The notes beneath the pieces are model-generated. The model did not search any database and was not told the origin of the DNA. It saw only the letters and a list, made by a program, of their open reading frames with translations. 64,000 bases of DNA from Chaetoceros tenuissimus (taxonomy: Eukaryota; Bacillariophyta; Thalassiosirophyceae; Chaetocerotales; Chaetocerotaceae): contig BLLK01000045.1 of assembly GCA_021927905.1 (NCBI GenBank), forward strand, positions 1,302,001 to 1,366,000, in the 5' to 3' direction. This document shows positions 39,337 to 51,364 of the stretch, piece after piece (position 1 is the first letter of the stretch; each line of letters opens with the position of its first letter). Both the position numbers and the translations under genes were made by a program.

Positions 39337-41716
39337 ATGCGTCTATTTGGCAGAGCTCTCCCCTTTCTATTTGTGTCTCCATCGTCAAGGCTACACAATG
39401 ATAACACAATTCAACCTTTGAAATCCACTGTAGATGAAATATTAGAAGTTTCTGCACCAAGGAAAATCGTTCAAGATGTGCAAGAGATATACAAAGGTCT
39501 TGAAGAAGGTTGCTTTACAAAACATTATTCGCCTACTATTGACTTCAAGTACACTAGCCCTTCATATGAACGTATAGCATTTCGAGAAAGTATGATGTCT
39601 TCCATGGAAGAAAGTGATGTATTTGAGAAGATTGAAGCAAGTCATGAAAAAAAGAAACCTATTCTTTTGTATTTGCCAGGATTGGATGGAGTTGGAATAT
39701 CTGGGACTAGGCAGTTTGATGATCTCAGCAATACTTTTGAATTTTGGAGAATGATGATTGATAGATCTTCTGATAGATCTTCTTTCACCGAATTGACAAC
39801 TGCGGTTTCATCATTTATCCAAGACGTGGCAATTGAAAATAAACGTGATGTAATTCTAGTGGGCGAATCTTTTGGTGGACTTCTAGCTCCTAGCGTTGCA
39901 CTAAGAGTCCAATCTATGACAAAAAGAAAAGCAATCAAGAACCCAATCAAAGGTATGGTTCTCGTCAATCCAGCAACAAGTTTTGATAAAACTCAGTGGT
40001 CTACTTTGGCTCCAATCTTGGCATCATTAAGACATATTGAACGTGAAGAAGAAGAAGGCACTTCTTTGAAACTCCCAACACCTTATTCTGTAGTTGGAGG
40101 GATTGCGCTTGCATTAACGGTCCCTGATAGAGATCAGTATCAAAATATCTTTAACATTTTTAGCAGCACAAAGGTAAATAGTGCAGATGAGTTGCAAGAT
40201 GTCATTGGATCCATGAGAGATGGTTTTGGAATGCTCGCAGATAATCTACCAGCTACAGTTATTGAGCATAGAGTTGGACAATGGCTGCCGGTAGGTGTCG
40301 AGGTTGTGAATAAAAGACTCAAAGATCTTGACACACCAACTTTAGTCATTGCTGGGGAAGATGACAATATGTTACCAACAAAAGAAGAGGGTGAAAGACT
40401 GGTGAAGGTCATGAAAGACTGTACTAGTATGTTTGTCAAGGGAGCTGGGCATTTTGTATTGGATGATAGGTTCAATCTGACCGAAGCTATTATTGATGCT
40501 CCATTTGATCCGCTTGGAAAGAATATCGACGCTAAAAAGTATGATCCGATTTTGGATTGGAAATTACCAACAGGAGATGCTCTAAGGGAAGCTATCGACA
40601 ACAGAGTGAGACCATTAAGACTAGCAACTTCTCCAAAGTTCTTTAGTACTGGATTAGATGGGAAAAGAAGAATAGGTCTTGGACAAGTACCAAATAATAC
40701 GAACGGTCCGATTTTATTTGTAGCAAATCATCAGCTACTCGGACTTGATTTAGGTTTGATAATCGCTGAACTCATTGAGGAACGTGGAATCGCAGCAAGA
40801 GGTCTGGCCCATCCCTTTGTTTTCCAAGGAGGTGGAAACGGTTTTGGTGGTGGAGCAGGACCAACTGGTGCTTCTAGAAGAGTAACCAAGAAAAACAAGG
40901 ATGGGATTGTAGATCGGCCAGAGGGAGACTTCCAAACTTTTGGTGCAGTCATGGTTACTCCAAAGAACTATTACAGACTCATGCAAACTGGACAATGCGG
41001 TTTGTTGTTCCCAGGTGGAGTACGCGAGGTGTTTCATGGAAAGGTAAGTTATTTTTCAAAAAAATGATCATCTTTACGGTTCCCTCCTTCTTTGTGTCAA
41101 TTTTCCTTAAGATGGAATAAATTCACTCATGCGAGTAAATGTCGCATCTTTACATTTCCCTCCTTCTTCTTCTCTATGTATCTCAAAGCAATTTCTTTTC
41201 ATTCCAAAGGATGAAGCATATGAACTATTTTGGCCCGAAAACAAGGTTGATTTCGTCAGAGTTGCCTCGAAATTCAATGCAACAATCATTCCAATTTCAG
41301 CAGTAGGCGCAGCAGATTCTGCATCTATACTTTTGGATAACACTGAAATCCTAGATCTTCCATTTGGACTTGGTGAGAGAGCACTGAACAATACTAAAAA
41401 CACGATATCTGCGAGGTATGATCAAGAAAATGGAGACGAACTCTTCCAGCCGCCTCTTGTCGTTCCAAAATTGACTCCAGCACGTCATTATTTTGTTTTT
41501 GGAAAGCCATTTGACACATCGGTTATTGACCATCAAAACAAAGAAGCCTGTGGAATCATGTACAAAGATATCAAGGCTGAGTTAAGACGTGGTCTTGACG
41601 ATCTTTTGGATGCAAGAAAGAAGGATCCATATCAAGATTTCTCTGCTAGATTCATTACAGAGCAGATTACTGGAAAGCAAACTCCGACATTTCCAATCGA
41701 GGAGTTGAACAAATAG
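39337..41716 (+). CDS. Phytyl-ester synthase/DAGAT-like hydrolase-acyltransferase, two exons
   Basis: Exons are 39337-41043 and 41210-41716, with a 166-nt intron (GTAAGT donor, CCAAAG acceptor), giving 737 residues. The N-terminal half is an alpha/beta hydrolase: PILLYLPGLDGVG, GESFGG with the nucleophile Ser (about 177), and GAGHFVLDD with the His. The C-terminal half is an LPLAT-type acyltransferase: VANHQLLGLDLG (about 464), LFPGGVREVFHGK at the exon junction, then DEAYELFWPE. This fusion is the plan of plant PES1/PES2, which esterify phytol or diacylglycerol with plastid fatty acids. The N-terminus has a short hydrophobic stretch but no clear ASAF motif. Confidence 0.88.
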
Positions 41717-41870
41717 ACTAGTGACGGAAAAGTCTTACTTAGAATTGTGGCGTAAACAAAAACGTTAAACTCTGATATTTCCAATCGAGGAGTGAACAAA
41801 TGACAATAATAATACGTACAATAATACTTGGACTTGTGACGGAATTGTCTTACTTAGAATTGTGGTGTAA
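41680..41870 (+). repeat. Imperfect direct duplication over the 3' end of the acyl-ester synthase gene
   Basis: The gene's last codons and 3' flank (41680-41754, AACTCCGACATTTCCAATCG through TCTTACTTAGAATTGTGG) recur at 41768-41870 with small changes and an insertion. TTCCAATCGAGGAG, GTGACGGAA and GTCTTACTTAGAATTGTGG are shared. The second copy carries an ATAATAATACGTACAATAAT insert. Confidence 0.85.
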
Positions 41871-42139
41871 TATAAAACCGCTTTAAAAGCGTTAGATCAT
41901 ACTAAATTGGTATAACCATTTTCGCCAAGATCTTGTCTGCCGTCGGATCCGTGATCGTGATCTTTTTTTCTTTTAGCAAAAGTAAGGAGAGAACGAAACA
42001 CAAGATTTACTTTGTGTGCAGGCCCATTACTATTGCAAGACTTTGAACACATATAGCTCATAGCTAGATAGCTTACAAAGATCTATTTTAAAAAGCTACC
42101 TTAACTTGCTGCTGCTAAGGAAGGAGCCGAAATTTCACC
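41871..42139. other. Upstream region of the coiled-coil/BRCT gene
   Basis: This stretch sits between the 3' duplication and the next start codon. It includes TAGCTCATAGCTAGATAGCTT near 42053. No further feature seen. Confidence 0.35.
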
Positions 42140-45100
42140 ATGGCGAGCCAAAATGCTGGGGATAAAAGCACTGAGATGTCTGTAAGAACACAAGACCTCA
42201 TCGAGGAAGATTCTCATGACGAGAATGAAGATGATGATGACGACGATGATGATTTGTCTGAACAAATAAGTTATGCAGATGAGAACGATCAATCTGGGTT
42301 CAGGGAGGAATCTCTCCTAGGACCGATGGATAGAAATGATGATGATGATGATTACGAAGATTTTAGCGAAGAGGAAAACGACAATCATGATATAGGTGAT
42401 GATGATCAGAGTGTTGCATCACAGGACAGTACTGTCCGCAATATTGATGCTGAGCCTATTTCACATTCAGCTTCTAGTCCGAGGCATCATGCTCCACAGG
42501 ATGATTTTCGAAGTGATGCTCATGGTACTCTCCAAGACTTGATAGATGTGTATTCAGCTCTCAATCAAGTATCTTCTGAGCAATATGAACGGTCTCTTCG
42601 GCAACTGCATCAAAAGTGGGAGACTGTACTTGAGCACACATTATATGAACATGAACAGAATCTTGAAAATACTGAACAAGAAAGACAAGAAATGGAAATC
42701 CATATAGAAGAAATGCGAGTTGCTCACGAAAAAGAGCTCGAAGAAATGAAGACTGAAGTTATGGAGCAAAGTAAAAAAATAATTCTAGAGGAAATGAAGC
42801 TGAATGCTGATCAAGAAGTTCGATCGTGTAAGAGTGAAGAAGCCGCAACGAGTGCCGTAGAAGAGGCAGTGGAAGAGACAAGAAGAGAAATGACTGAAGA
42901 CTTTGAGGTTGCACTCGAAGGGATGAAGCAGACACAAGAAGAGCTAAAGCAACGGTACGAAAACATGTTGAAAGAGACTGAAATCCGTGTTAGAGATGAG
43001 GTTGAGCAGGACATGAAGGATAAATTCAGATCAAAGCTATTGACGTTCAAAGAATCATACCAAGCAATGAAGAACCAAATTGTAGAGCAAACAATGCAGA
43101 TACAGAAGCTAGAAATGAATAGTGGGGAGAGTAAAGAAACAGATGAACTTATCTGCTCTTTGGAAAATGAAGTGAAAGTATTACAGAATACTCTTAAAAC
43201 AAACAAAGCCTTGCATCTTGAAGATATTGAGAAACTTCAAACAGAAAATCAAAAGCTTCAACAAGATTTACTGCAATCCTCTCAGGGTGATGATGATGAA
43301 ATCGCGAAAGCGGTGGAAGATGCAAAGCAGCAACTTAGGTCAGACATGACTGAAGAATTTGATATTGTCTTGTCAGGTATGAAAAAAACAAATGAAGAAC
43401 TGACTGCCCGGTATGAGCAATTAATAAAAGAGACCGAGACTCGAGTGAGAGACGAAGTTGAGCAAGAGGTGAGGAGCACGGAACAGCGTAAATCGCAAGT
43501 CATTCAGGAGCAGTATGACGAGGTGAAAGCTCAAGTTATTGAATTAGCTGTTCAAGTCGAGAAGCTGGAAATGGATGCTGAATCTAAAACAGGAGAAATC
43601 ACAGAGCTGAATGAAAACCTAAATTCAAGTTTCAAACAGATCGAGGAACTAACTTATGAAATTTCCTCCAAGAATAATGAAATTGATAGGCTCCAAACAG
43701 AAGTTGCATCCAAAAGTGACATTATTGAAAATTTGAGTGCTGAGATCGAGCAAAAAGCAATTGAATATAGCTCATCTTTAGAATCTAAAGAGGCAATAAT
43801 TGCTGACCTAAAACTGCAGTCAGAAGAGCAAGAAGTTGACAAAGAAATCAGTAAGGGAAAAGATATTGAGATATTAAAAATCAGCGGTGATCTAGCTGCA
43901 AAGACGGCTCTTGTTGATCAACTCCAAAGCTTAGTCAAAGAAAAGGATGTGAAACTTAGCGAGGTAAAGGATGACATAGACTCAAGAATAAAGGATCTTG
44001 AGCAAGAAAAGGATACACTTCTACAGAAAAACACAGAATTGCATGGCCAGCTGGAGTCTAAAGATAAGATTTGTCATACGTTGGAGGAAAATTTGAAGGA
44101 CCTGGAAGATCAAATAGCAAATTTCAAGGGCGAAATAGAATTCAAGTCCAATCATCTTACGGAATTACAAGAATTAATTGAAGAGAAAGATATGAAGATT
44201 TGGGAAATTGAGGAAATGATGGAATCAAATGATGGAATCATAGAAAGCAAAGATGCTGAATACTCTGAAAAATTGTCAGTGTTGGAAAAAACTCTGGAAG
44301 ATAAATCAAAAGCGTTATTAGAATCAGAAGATAAAATCAATGAGCTAGGCAACCAAGTTGCGAAAATACAAGAAGAAATGGCTAATAAGGCTGAAAAAAT
44401 CCAAGAGCTTGAATCCATCATAAACGAGAAGGAATCCAAATTGCAGGAAATGGACAATCAAATAAAAGCTGATATTAATAAGGCACAGGTGGAGCATGAA
44501 GATCTTACAGTAAAGATGTTGAATCTTGAAAATGAAGTGACGAATAAATCAGAGGAAGTAGATGCTTACCGTAAGAATATCAATGAACTTGAGACTGAGA
44601 TCGCTAGGTTGAGAGATGATGTGACAAAGAAATTAGATATTGCAGATAATCTACAGAAACTACTTGAAGAAAAAGATAAGAAAATTGCAGAACTGGAAAA
44701 TGCAACAGACATGGCTAACAAAGTCGTTGAGACCAAAACCAATGAAATCTCTGAAAAAATACGTGAACTTGAAGAAGAGATTAAGGCAAAGGAAAATGAA
44801 GTTAGTTCCACATTGTCCCATGTAGAACAGCTCAAAGAGCAAATTCGTCTGCAAAACGAAGAATTAGAAGAACGCCAGAACTCGATTAGAGAGAGGGATG
44901 CTAAAGTTCAAGATCTCCAGGAAGAGATCAAACAGTACAATGAAAAAAGCCCTGATATTGAGACAAAAGAAAATGAGACAAAAAAGCTCAATGATGAAAT
45001 TATTGTCCTGAAGAAACAAATCCGCAAGAGGGACAAACTACTTGAACGTAATATGAACGAGAAGACGAAATATATTGATGAGCTCCTACAAGAAATGAAA

Positions 45101-47353
45101 CAAAAGGACGAAGGAATTGAAACCTTTGTAAAAGAAATGGATACGTTTGGAACAACTATCAAAGGTAAGATATAATGAATCGCACTCGTCTTTCTTTTCC
45201 GACACTTTTCTTACGTTGCAGTCTCTATTCCTTCAGATCTTGAAATAAAAATTAAGGAAAAAGATGATTCGCTTCAACAGAAAGAGGCTCTTATTCGGCA
45301 GCTGAATTCAACTATTGCCGAAAAGGATAGTATCCTCATTACCAAAGATGAGGAAATATCAACCATGACTGCTCAGGTTGAAGAGATGAAATCTGGAGAT
45401 GAGCCAAATGTGGATCTCGACAATGTGATGTTTGAATATGACATGAAGTTGCAGGATGCCATTGACAAACACCAGGAAGAGGTAGCCCATCTAGAGAGTA
45501 AGGTTAGAGAAAAGGAGGTGATTTTGGCTAAGAAAGAGGTAGAGCACAAGTCATTTTTGAGAGAGACTGAGTCCAAGGTTACATCAGAAATGAAAGAAAA
45601 ACATCAGGCTGAGATTGAGGACATCAAGAAGAATTACATAGAGAAGGAGCATGTCGATACTATGGAAAATAATTACAGGGCGGAAATACTTGATTTGCAG
45701 AAAGCAGTGAAGGAAGAAAATGATCGTCTTCTTCATATAGAGAAAGAGTATAGCAAAAAATTGGCTGACTTGGAGTCAAGGCTTCATCAAGAGATCCTAA
45801 CAATGAAGGAGAGTCATGATGTTGAAATTAAAAAACTAACGGAGCAGCATGATGAAGAGAAGGAAAAATTGAAGATAATTTCCAAGAATGTCGAAGTAGG
45901 GAAAAAGAATCATGACAGCGATATTGAGTTAATCAAAAGAGATTATCAAACTGCAATATCTGAAGTCAAGAGGAATATCATGAATGAATCTAATGAGCTA
46001 ATTGCAAGCGGTGGAATGAAAAAGCAGAAAGAGATCAAGGATCCTCCTATCGAATACAATAGTGTCGCATCTTTGAGTGGAACTCATAGACTAGAAAATA
46101 TTAGCGAAGAAAATGAACTCAATGTGGAGGATAATATCGCTCCAAAAACACCGATGAAAACAACGTCACGAAAGGATGTGGTCCAAGTTTCGCCTCTTAC
46201 CATGACTTCACCAGTTGCACAACACAAAAGAAAAGCATCTAGATCGAGTGGTTCAGCTGAAAATCAAGGAGTTCCAACAACTATTGATGGCAGAAGAAAG
46301 AGGAGATCTAGATCTACTTTAGACTCAAATCGCTCAGTACAATCCTTGCCTGTACAGCGTAGTGCAACAAAGAAAATATCTTCACCAAGTAGTGTCAAGT
46401 CTTCAGCTAGTTACCGTCGCCGTACTGATCCTAGAACAACCCCAACTATTTCTTCAAAACTGCGTTCTTCTATGCGGTCACGGCGCTCTTCTGCTTCTGT
46501 AGCGGACTCAGTCGGTTCTGAGAGGTCAAGATCTTCTGTAAGAAGCTCTGGTTCTAAGAATAGACATGATGTCTCTCCCCCTACTATGCGTCGATCAGAC
46601 CTAAAATCTGTTCAGATGCAGGCCAGAGAAGGATTGTTTTCTTGTGAGAAACCATTACCAGAAATTGGCGAAATCAGGCTCCTAATTATCAATGTACCAA
46701 TCACAGATAGAAGAAGAAAGATGGCAAAAGCTTTAAACATTGAATTAGTGAAAGACCCTCTCAATTGTACTCATGCCATTGTTGGGGATGCAGATAATCA
46801 TATCAGGAGGACAGCTAAACTTATGGCAGTACTCTGTGTTACGAACAATATTTTGAGATCGGAGTGGCTGGATGACTGCTACAAACATAGATTGATCATC
46901 AGCACAAGTCATCATACACTCTTAAATGATTATCTCGCCGAGAAGGCCTATTCTTTTTCCATGAAGTCGACATTGAAAGAAGGAGCTGAACGTAGAAAAT
47001 ATGGTGGTCTTTTCTGTGGATGGAAAATCTTGATTTGCAACGGAGTGGCAGGAAATAAAGCTCCGAAAGAAGCTGAGTTCAGGATGATGATTCAAGCTAC
47101 AGGAGGAACATGGTTGGATTACGATGATATTCCTGTCTCATATGAAGAAGATCCATCTCATGTAGTTGTAATAACATCTGATCCACCTACAGAGGAACAA
47201 TTGAAGGATAAAATTGCCCTGAAAGCTGCAAAAGAAGGTGCAGGTTTCCATACAACTTCTTGGTTATTTGATGTGATGATGCATCAAAAGCTGTTTGGGA
47301 TGAGAAGAGGAATTGCTAGGCATGTATTGAAGGCAGACCAGAGCGATGAGTAA
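42140..47353 (+). CDS. Giant coiled-coil protein with C-terminal BRCT domains, two exons
   Basis: Exons are 42140-45164 and 45222-47353, with a 57-nt intron (GTAAGA donor, TTGCAG acceptor). Spliced length is 1718 residues. After an acidic Asp/Glu-rich head (to about 100), residues about 130-1250 are almost continuous coiled coil. A basic Ser/Arg-rich region follows (about 1320-1480, RRKRRSRS-like). The last 225 residues form two BRCT domains (IRLLIINVPITD, THAIVGD, RTAKLMAVLCV, RSEWLDDCYK, then a second unit ending HTTSWLFDVMMH). Paired BRCT domains bind phosphoproteins in DNA-damage responses (MDC1, PTIP, Brc1). The long coil is not usual in those. Confidence 0.85.
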
Positions 47354-48149
47354 TCGAATGAGGGTATAAATGAAAATAGGTAGTAACTGTTAAGAGTTTT
47401 TGTTGTCATTTTGATACTAATAAAGTACATATAGCAATGTGGTTGTATTGAAATCATTCATGAAGCACTGTGTCCCTGTAAAAATTGCTGGTATTCTGCT
47501 TCGGGGCAACTATCACTAGCATATATCTATGTTCAGCTCCTCAGAGTTGGAATAAAGAAATAAGAAATTCAGATCAATTCGTACCCAACGAAAAATAACA
47601 GGAGTCCTCCAATGGCGATGACAGAGAACAATATTAGCAATAATGTCATTCATTTCTCAATGAAATTTTGAAGCCAGCCAACCAATTTGTATCTATAAAT
47701 ATGTTCTACTGCTTGCCCTATGAGAAAATATCTCACTTTGAATATGTAATTTTCGTTCGAAAGGTTGCTACTCTGTCAGCACATTACTTGCTCGGAAAAG
47801 TTCATTCGAGGTAGCATAAATTTGTCCTTGTCCTGTACTATTTGATTTTCCTGGAGTCAAAAAGATACTGATTTCTCTAGCACAGAAAAACGATACCCTC
47901 AATGAGCTCCATAGATACAAGCACTGAGCAGTTTATGAACTCACCAGCACTGAAAAGGAAGAAATCCAATGAAGTGAGAATGGAAAATACTCTTGCCGCA
48001 CAGACTATACTGCTTCTCTCTTTACTGTTATTAATACCTCAAGCAAGTATTGATTTATCAAAGTCTACTAATTTCCTTCATCCAGTACCATCTTTATATC
48101 TGCTTCGAGTTTGTCTTTGTGTTAGATCAACTCGAGTCTGATTCTCCAG
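47354..48149. other. Intergenic region with an unsupported 79-codon frame
   Basis: Contains the 3' flank of the BRCT gene and a frame at 47902-48141 (MSSIDTSTEQFMNSPALKRK...) that has protein-like composition at its start but no recognised family. It may be the decayed 5' end of a lost gene. Confidence 0.35.
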
Positions 48150-48645
48150 ATGTTTTCGTGTAATCGCTCTTCTTGTAAAGCATCAATATGCGTATTGATC
48201 TCTTTCTCTTTTTTAATTCTAGTTTATTTCCTCCGACTCCTTTACGTGTTCCCTCCACCTTTCATGTAATTTAGAATTGAAAGATTTCCAACTAGAAATA
48301 TCGCTGTGGAGCTGTGTGTTCCTTTCTTGTATCTTACTTACAAGCAGCGACTTCTCTCCGAGGTTTGTTTTCATCTCATCGTATCTATTGATGTATTTCT
48401 CTATCACATTATGCGTTTCTGTTACAATAGTCTTCAGTTAAGCATATTTGACCTTCAAAGCTTAACCGCCTCTTTATCTGTAATGAGTTTCTTGAAGTTT
48501 AGAAGCGTACTCAACCTTTTGCTCGTCATATACTCCCATGAAGGCATTAATCTCAGACCCATATAATTTGTGATTATCCGCTGGAGATCTTGTTCATTTT
48601 GAACGAGAGAGTCGATCGTTACCTGTCGTTGTTCCAGTTTTGCAT
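48150..48645 (-). pseudogene. Relic of a coiled-coil gene, 3' part
   Basis: Minus-strand reading shows charged coiled-coil sequence in short frames: KLEQRQVTIDSLVQNEQDLQ (about 48640-48580), EINAFMGVYDEQKVEYAS, then EKYINRYDEMKTNLGEKS and SKLHERWREHVKESEEI. Stops and frame changes separate them. This is a host-gene relic. It may be the continuation of the minus-strand relic at 50335-51060, with the tandem plus-strand copies lying between the two. Confidence 0.6.
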
Positions 48646-49235
48646 CCTACTCTGGCATGGGCATTTGTTCAAAACGAAACGTTTGCGTGTATTTGAGAAG
48701 CTATCGATAGTGATTGATAAACATAAAGAAAATGGACGACAGACCGATATAGAAAATATTAATCATTCGGTTGTTGACAACATGTCAGGACGAGATGAAA
48801 GATTGCATAAGACAAGGAGCATTTATGAAGTCATAGGTTTTGAGTTTAGCAATGACGATTATAATGATGTGAATGATAACTTTGAGGAGACAGGGCAAGC
48901 ACATTTGATTCATGATCCTTCTACAGCTAACAATGAAGACAATCTATCTTGGAACATGTGAGACAGAAGTGAGCCTTTGAAAGAGGAGAAAAGAAGTAAA
49001 AAAAAAAGAAACAATAGAGGCTCACATAGTTCAGGTAAGCGATCAAACTGGAGAAATACTCTACTTCGAGGTCTCCAAGCATACAAATGCATCGAAAATC
49101 CTTTCTTTGTACGCTCTTAGGAGTACTTCCTAAAGCTTTAAGGCTTCTATAAAGGAAATAATATCCCGGGTTATACCATGGAAGAATTAGGAGTGGAAGG
49201 TGAAGATGCTGTTCTCAAACAAATCGGATGTTGAT
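48646..49235 (+). pseudogene. Degenerate tandem copy A of a SUMO-like-domain gene
   Basis: Homology to copy B starts sharply near 48647 (CTACTCTGGCA). A readable part (WHGHLFKTKRLRVFEKL, GRQTDIENINHSVVDNMSGR, KTRSIYEVIGFEF) ends at 48961. A single decayed SUMO-like domain follows (VQVSDQTGEILYFEVSKHTN, then ASKILSLYALR), ending with YTMEELGVEGED. At least three stops or frame changes interrupt it. Its first part matches copy B at roughly half of residues. Confidence 0.65.
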
Positions 49236-49254
49236 CTAATTCATTCTCTAAAAA

Positions 49255-50228
49255 TGTTGATAGCAAATCTCAACGCCACAGAGCTCAGATTCAAACTTCT
49301 CATGATCTCGACTACCTCCGTCATCATTACAGTCGACATGGTTTAACCACACCATTCGATGATGCCTAGAAACATTATATTGGACATCTACTAGCCACTA
49401 TCGCAGCTGTAAATGTACAGCTATCTCCACCTTTGCATGTGGATGTACTCTGGCAAGGACATTTATTGGAGATTAAGCGTTGGTGTGTATTTGAAAAGCT
49501 CATTATCGAGAAATACAATTGCTCGTTATTGGGTGGACGACAAACCATTATGGAACATATTGATTACTCATTAGTAGACGGCATGTCTAGACGAAATGAA
49601 AGTTTGCAAAAGACAAGGAGCTTTTACGAAGAAATAGGACTACAGTATATCAATGACGGTGATAATCATAACATCAACGATAACATGGGTAATATAGGAC
49701 AAGTTCATTTGATTGATGATTCTACTTTATCAGGAAGCAAAACGAGGCAGAAGTGAAGATAAGTTCAGGGTGTATGTGCAGGATCCAGCTGGATATAAAA
49801 CGATGTTTACTGTTAGAAAGAGTACAGAGGTATCTGAACTTGTGTCTGTGTACGCTCAGAGAAGAGGAATTAGTAGTCCTAAAGACATAAGGCTTCTCTT
49901 CGAAGGAGATAATATCAATGAATGTAAAGGTACCATAGAGGAAATAGGGGTGAAAGATCAAGATCTGATTCATGCTCATTTCGAACATGACGAACGCGAA
50001 GAGATGTTCATGGTGAAAGTGCAAAATCCACAAGGAGACACGATTTACTTTACAGTTACCAGGCGAACAAAAGCATCCAAAATTATATCTGCGTACGCTA
50101 GGTCAAAAAGAATACATCCGAATTTTATAAGGCTTCGCTTCAACGGTGAATGTATCAACGAAAGTACACTGGGAGACCTGGGAGTAGAACATTTAGATAT
50201 ATTTCATGTTGTTCTTGAACAAAACTGA
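49255..50228 (+). pseudogene. Tandem copy B: decayed upstream part plus intact two-domain SUMO-like reading frame
   Basis: The upstream part (49255-49756) reads HYIGHLLATIAAVNVQLSPP, then VLWQGHLLEIKRWCVFEKL, GRQTIMEHIDYSLVDGMSRR and KTRSFYEEIGLQY. It has one in-frame stop near 49376. The frame from 49713 to 50228 (171 residues) is open and carries two SUMO/Rad60-like beta-grasp domains: KFRVYVQDPAGYKTMFTV...ELVSVYAQRRG...IRLLFEGDNI and MVKVQNPQGDTIYFTV...KIISAYARSKR...IRLRFNGECI. No C-terminal Gly-Gly is present, so it would not be conjugated. It could be a live gene with undetected introns or a pseudogene with an intact last exon. Confidence 0.55.
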
Positions 50229-50334
50229 ATTCAGTCTACGACAGTCAATATTTTGAATAGCATACTTTTATATTCATAGTATGAAAAATAATAAAATTGC
50301 GATATATTCATTTTGTTAGATGATGTGACATTCT

Positions 50335-51060
50335 TCAATAATGCTCGTACTGCATTCTCGACAGGCTCGAACTCAATAAAACGCTATTGTCATCCAAGGA
50401 GTGTAAGGCTGTCCAAATATTCAATAATTGACCATCTCTCGATACAGAAATATCATATGTAGTATTTGTGATTTGGATGTCACCATTCAAGGTGTAGTTC
50501 TTCGAGACGAGTTCACCCTTAGGTCGTTGCATTTTAAATCTTCCAACGCGGTCACTTTAGGTTCGCTTTCACTTTAGCGTATACTTCTTTGATGATGCCA
50601 CTTTCTTGTTCTAGCATGGTATAGTTCCTATGGCACTCATCCATCTTTGCATGTAATTCATCAATAAAACAGAGGACAAAGATTCTCATTGTCTTGACTC
50701 GCGTTCTAGCACATGGATAGACAGTTGTATCTAGTTCATTGACAATTGATTATTAATTGCGCAAGTCAGTATATTTCTCAATCAGTTCTACCCCTTGGCA
50801 TCTACTTGAACCTTTGCGGCGCTCGCAGTTTTTTCCAAGAGCTTGACTTCCTTTGGTCTCAATTCCTCTTGACGTTTGAAATGAGAAGTCATTTGCTCCT
50901 TCTCCTCATGAAGCATGGTGATTGTTCTTTTAATTGACTTTCACTCTCAAGTAGCATACCTTGGTACTCTTCCATCATGGATATTGTCTCCTTTGCCTTA
51001 GTTCCAGCTTGCTCTCATACATTTGCTCCAAATCAGTCATGCACTAATTTAAATGTCAGT
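50335..51060 (-). pseudogene. Relic of a coiled-coil gene, 5' part
   Basis: Minus-strand reading gives MTDLEQMYESKLEL (about 51040), then KEQSPCFMRRRSK-like and HFKRQEELRPKEVKLLEK segments, ELHAKMDECHRNYTMLEQES (about 50650) and a last open frame MQRPKGELVSKNYTLNGDIQ (50335-50532). Several stops and frame changes separate the pieces, so the gene is dead. It has the same orientation as the relic at 48150-48645. Confidence 0.6.
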
Positions 51061-51364
51061 ACTCTTATCCTATGAAGGACATCATTTTTAAATTCTGAAT
51101 AACTGCATCATTGGTAAGTATGTCCCGGTCATATTAGAGCGTTGAAAGTTCAGATGAAAGTTTATTATCTCCTAAAGTATTTTATTGTGGTTTGATCTCT
51201 AATCATACAAAGTGTATCATAATGGCACAGAATCCTGTTGTCATAGCATCAAATTATGGTGTCCAAGATTACCAAATATCTATTTTGGAAAACTGCAACA
51301 ACCAAGGTGACTGCCTCTTTAAAAAAATAAAGTGTGATCATGACTCTAGTTTTAATGTTCTCTA
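51061..51364. other. Spacer between relic patch and C69 peptidase gene
   Basis: AT-rich 304 bp with no recognised gene. A short plus-strand frame from 51192 overlaps the peptidase 3' end and is probably chance. Confidence 0.35.
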
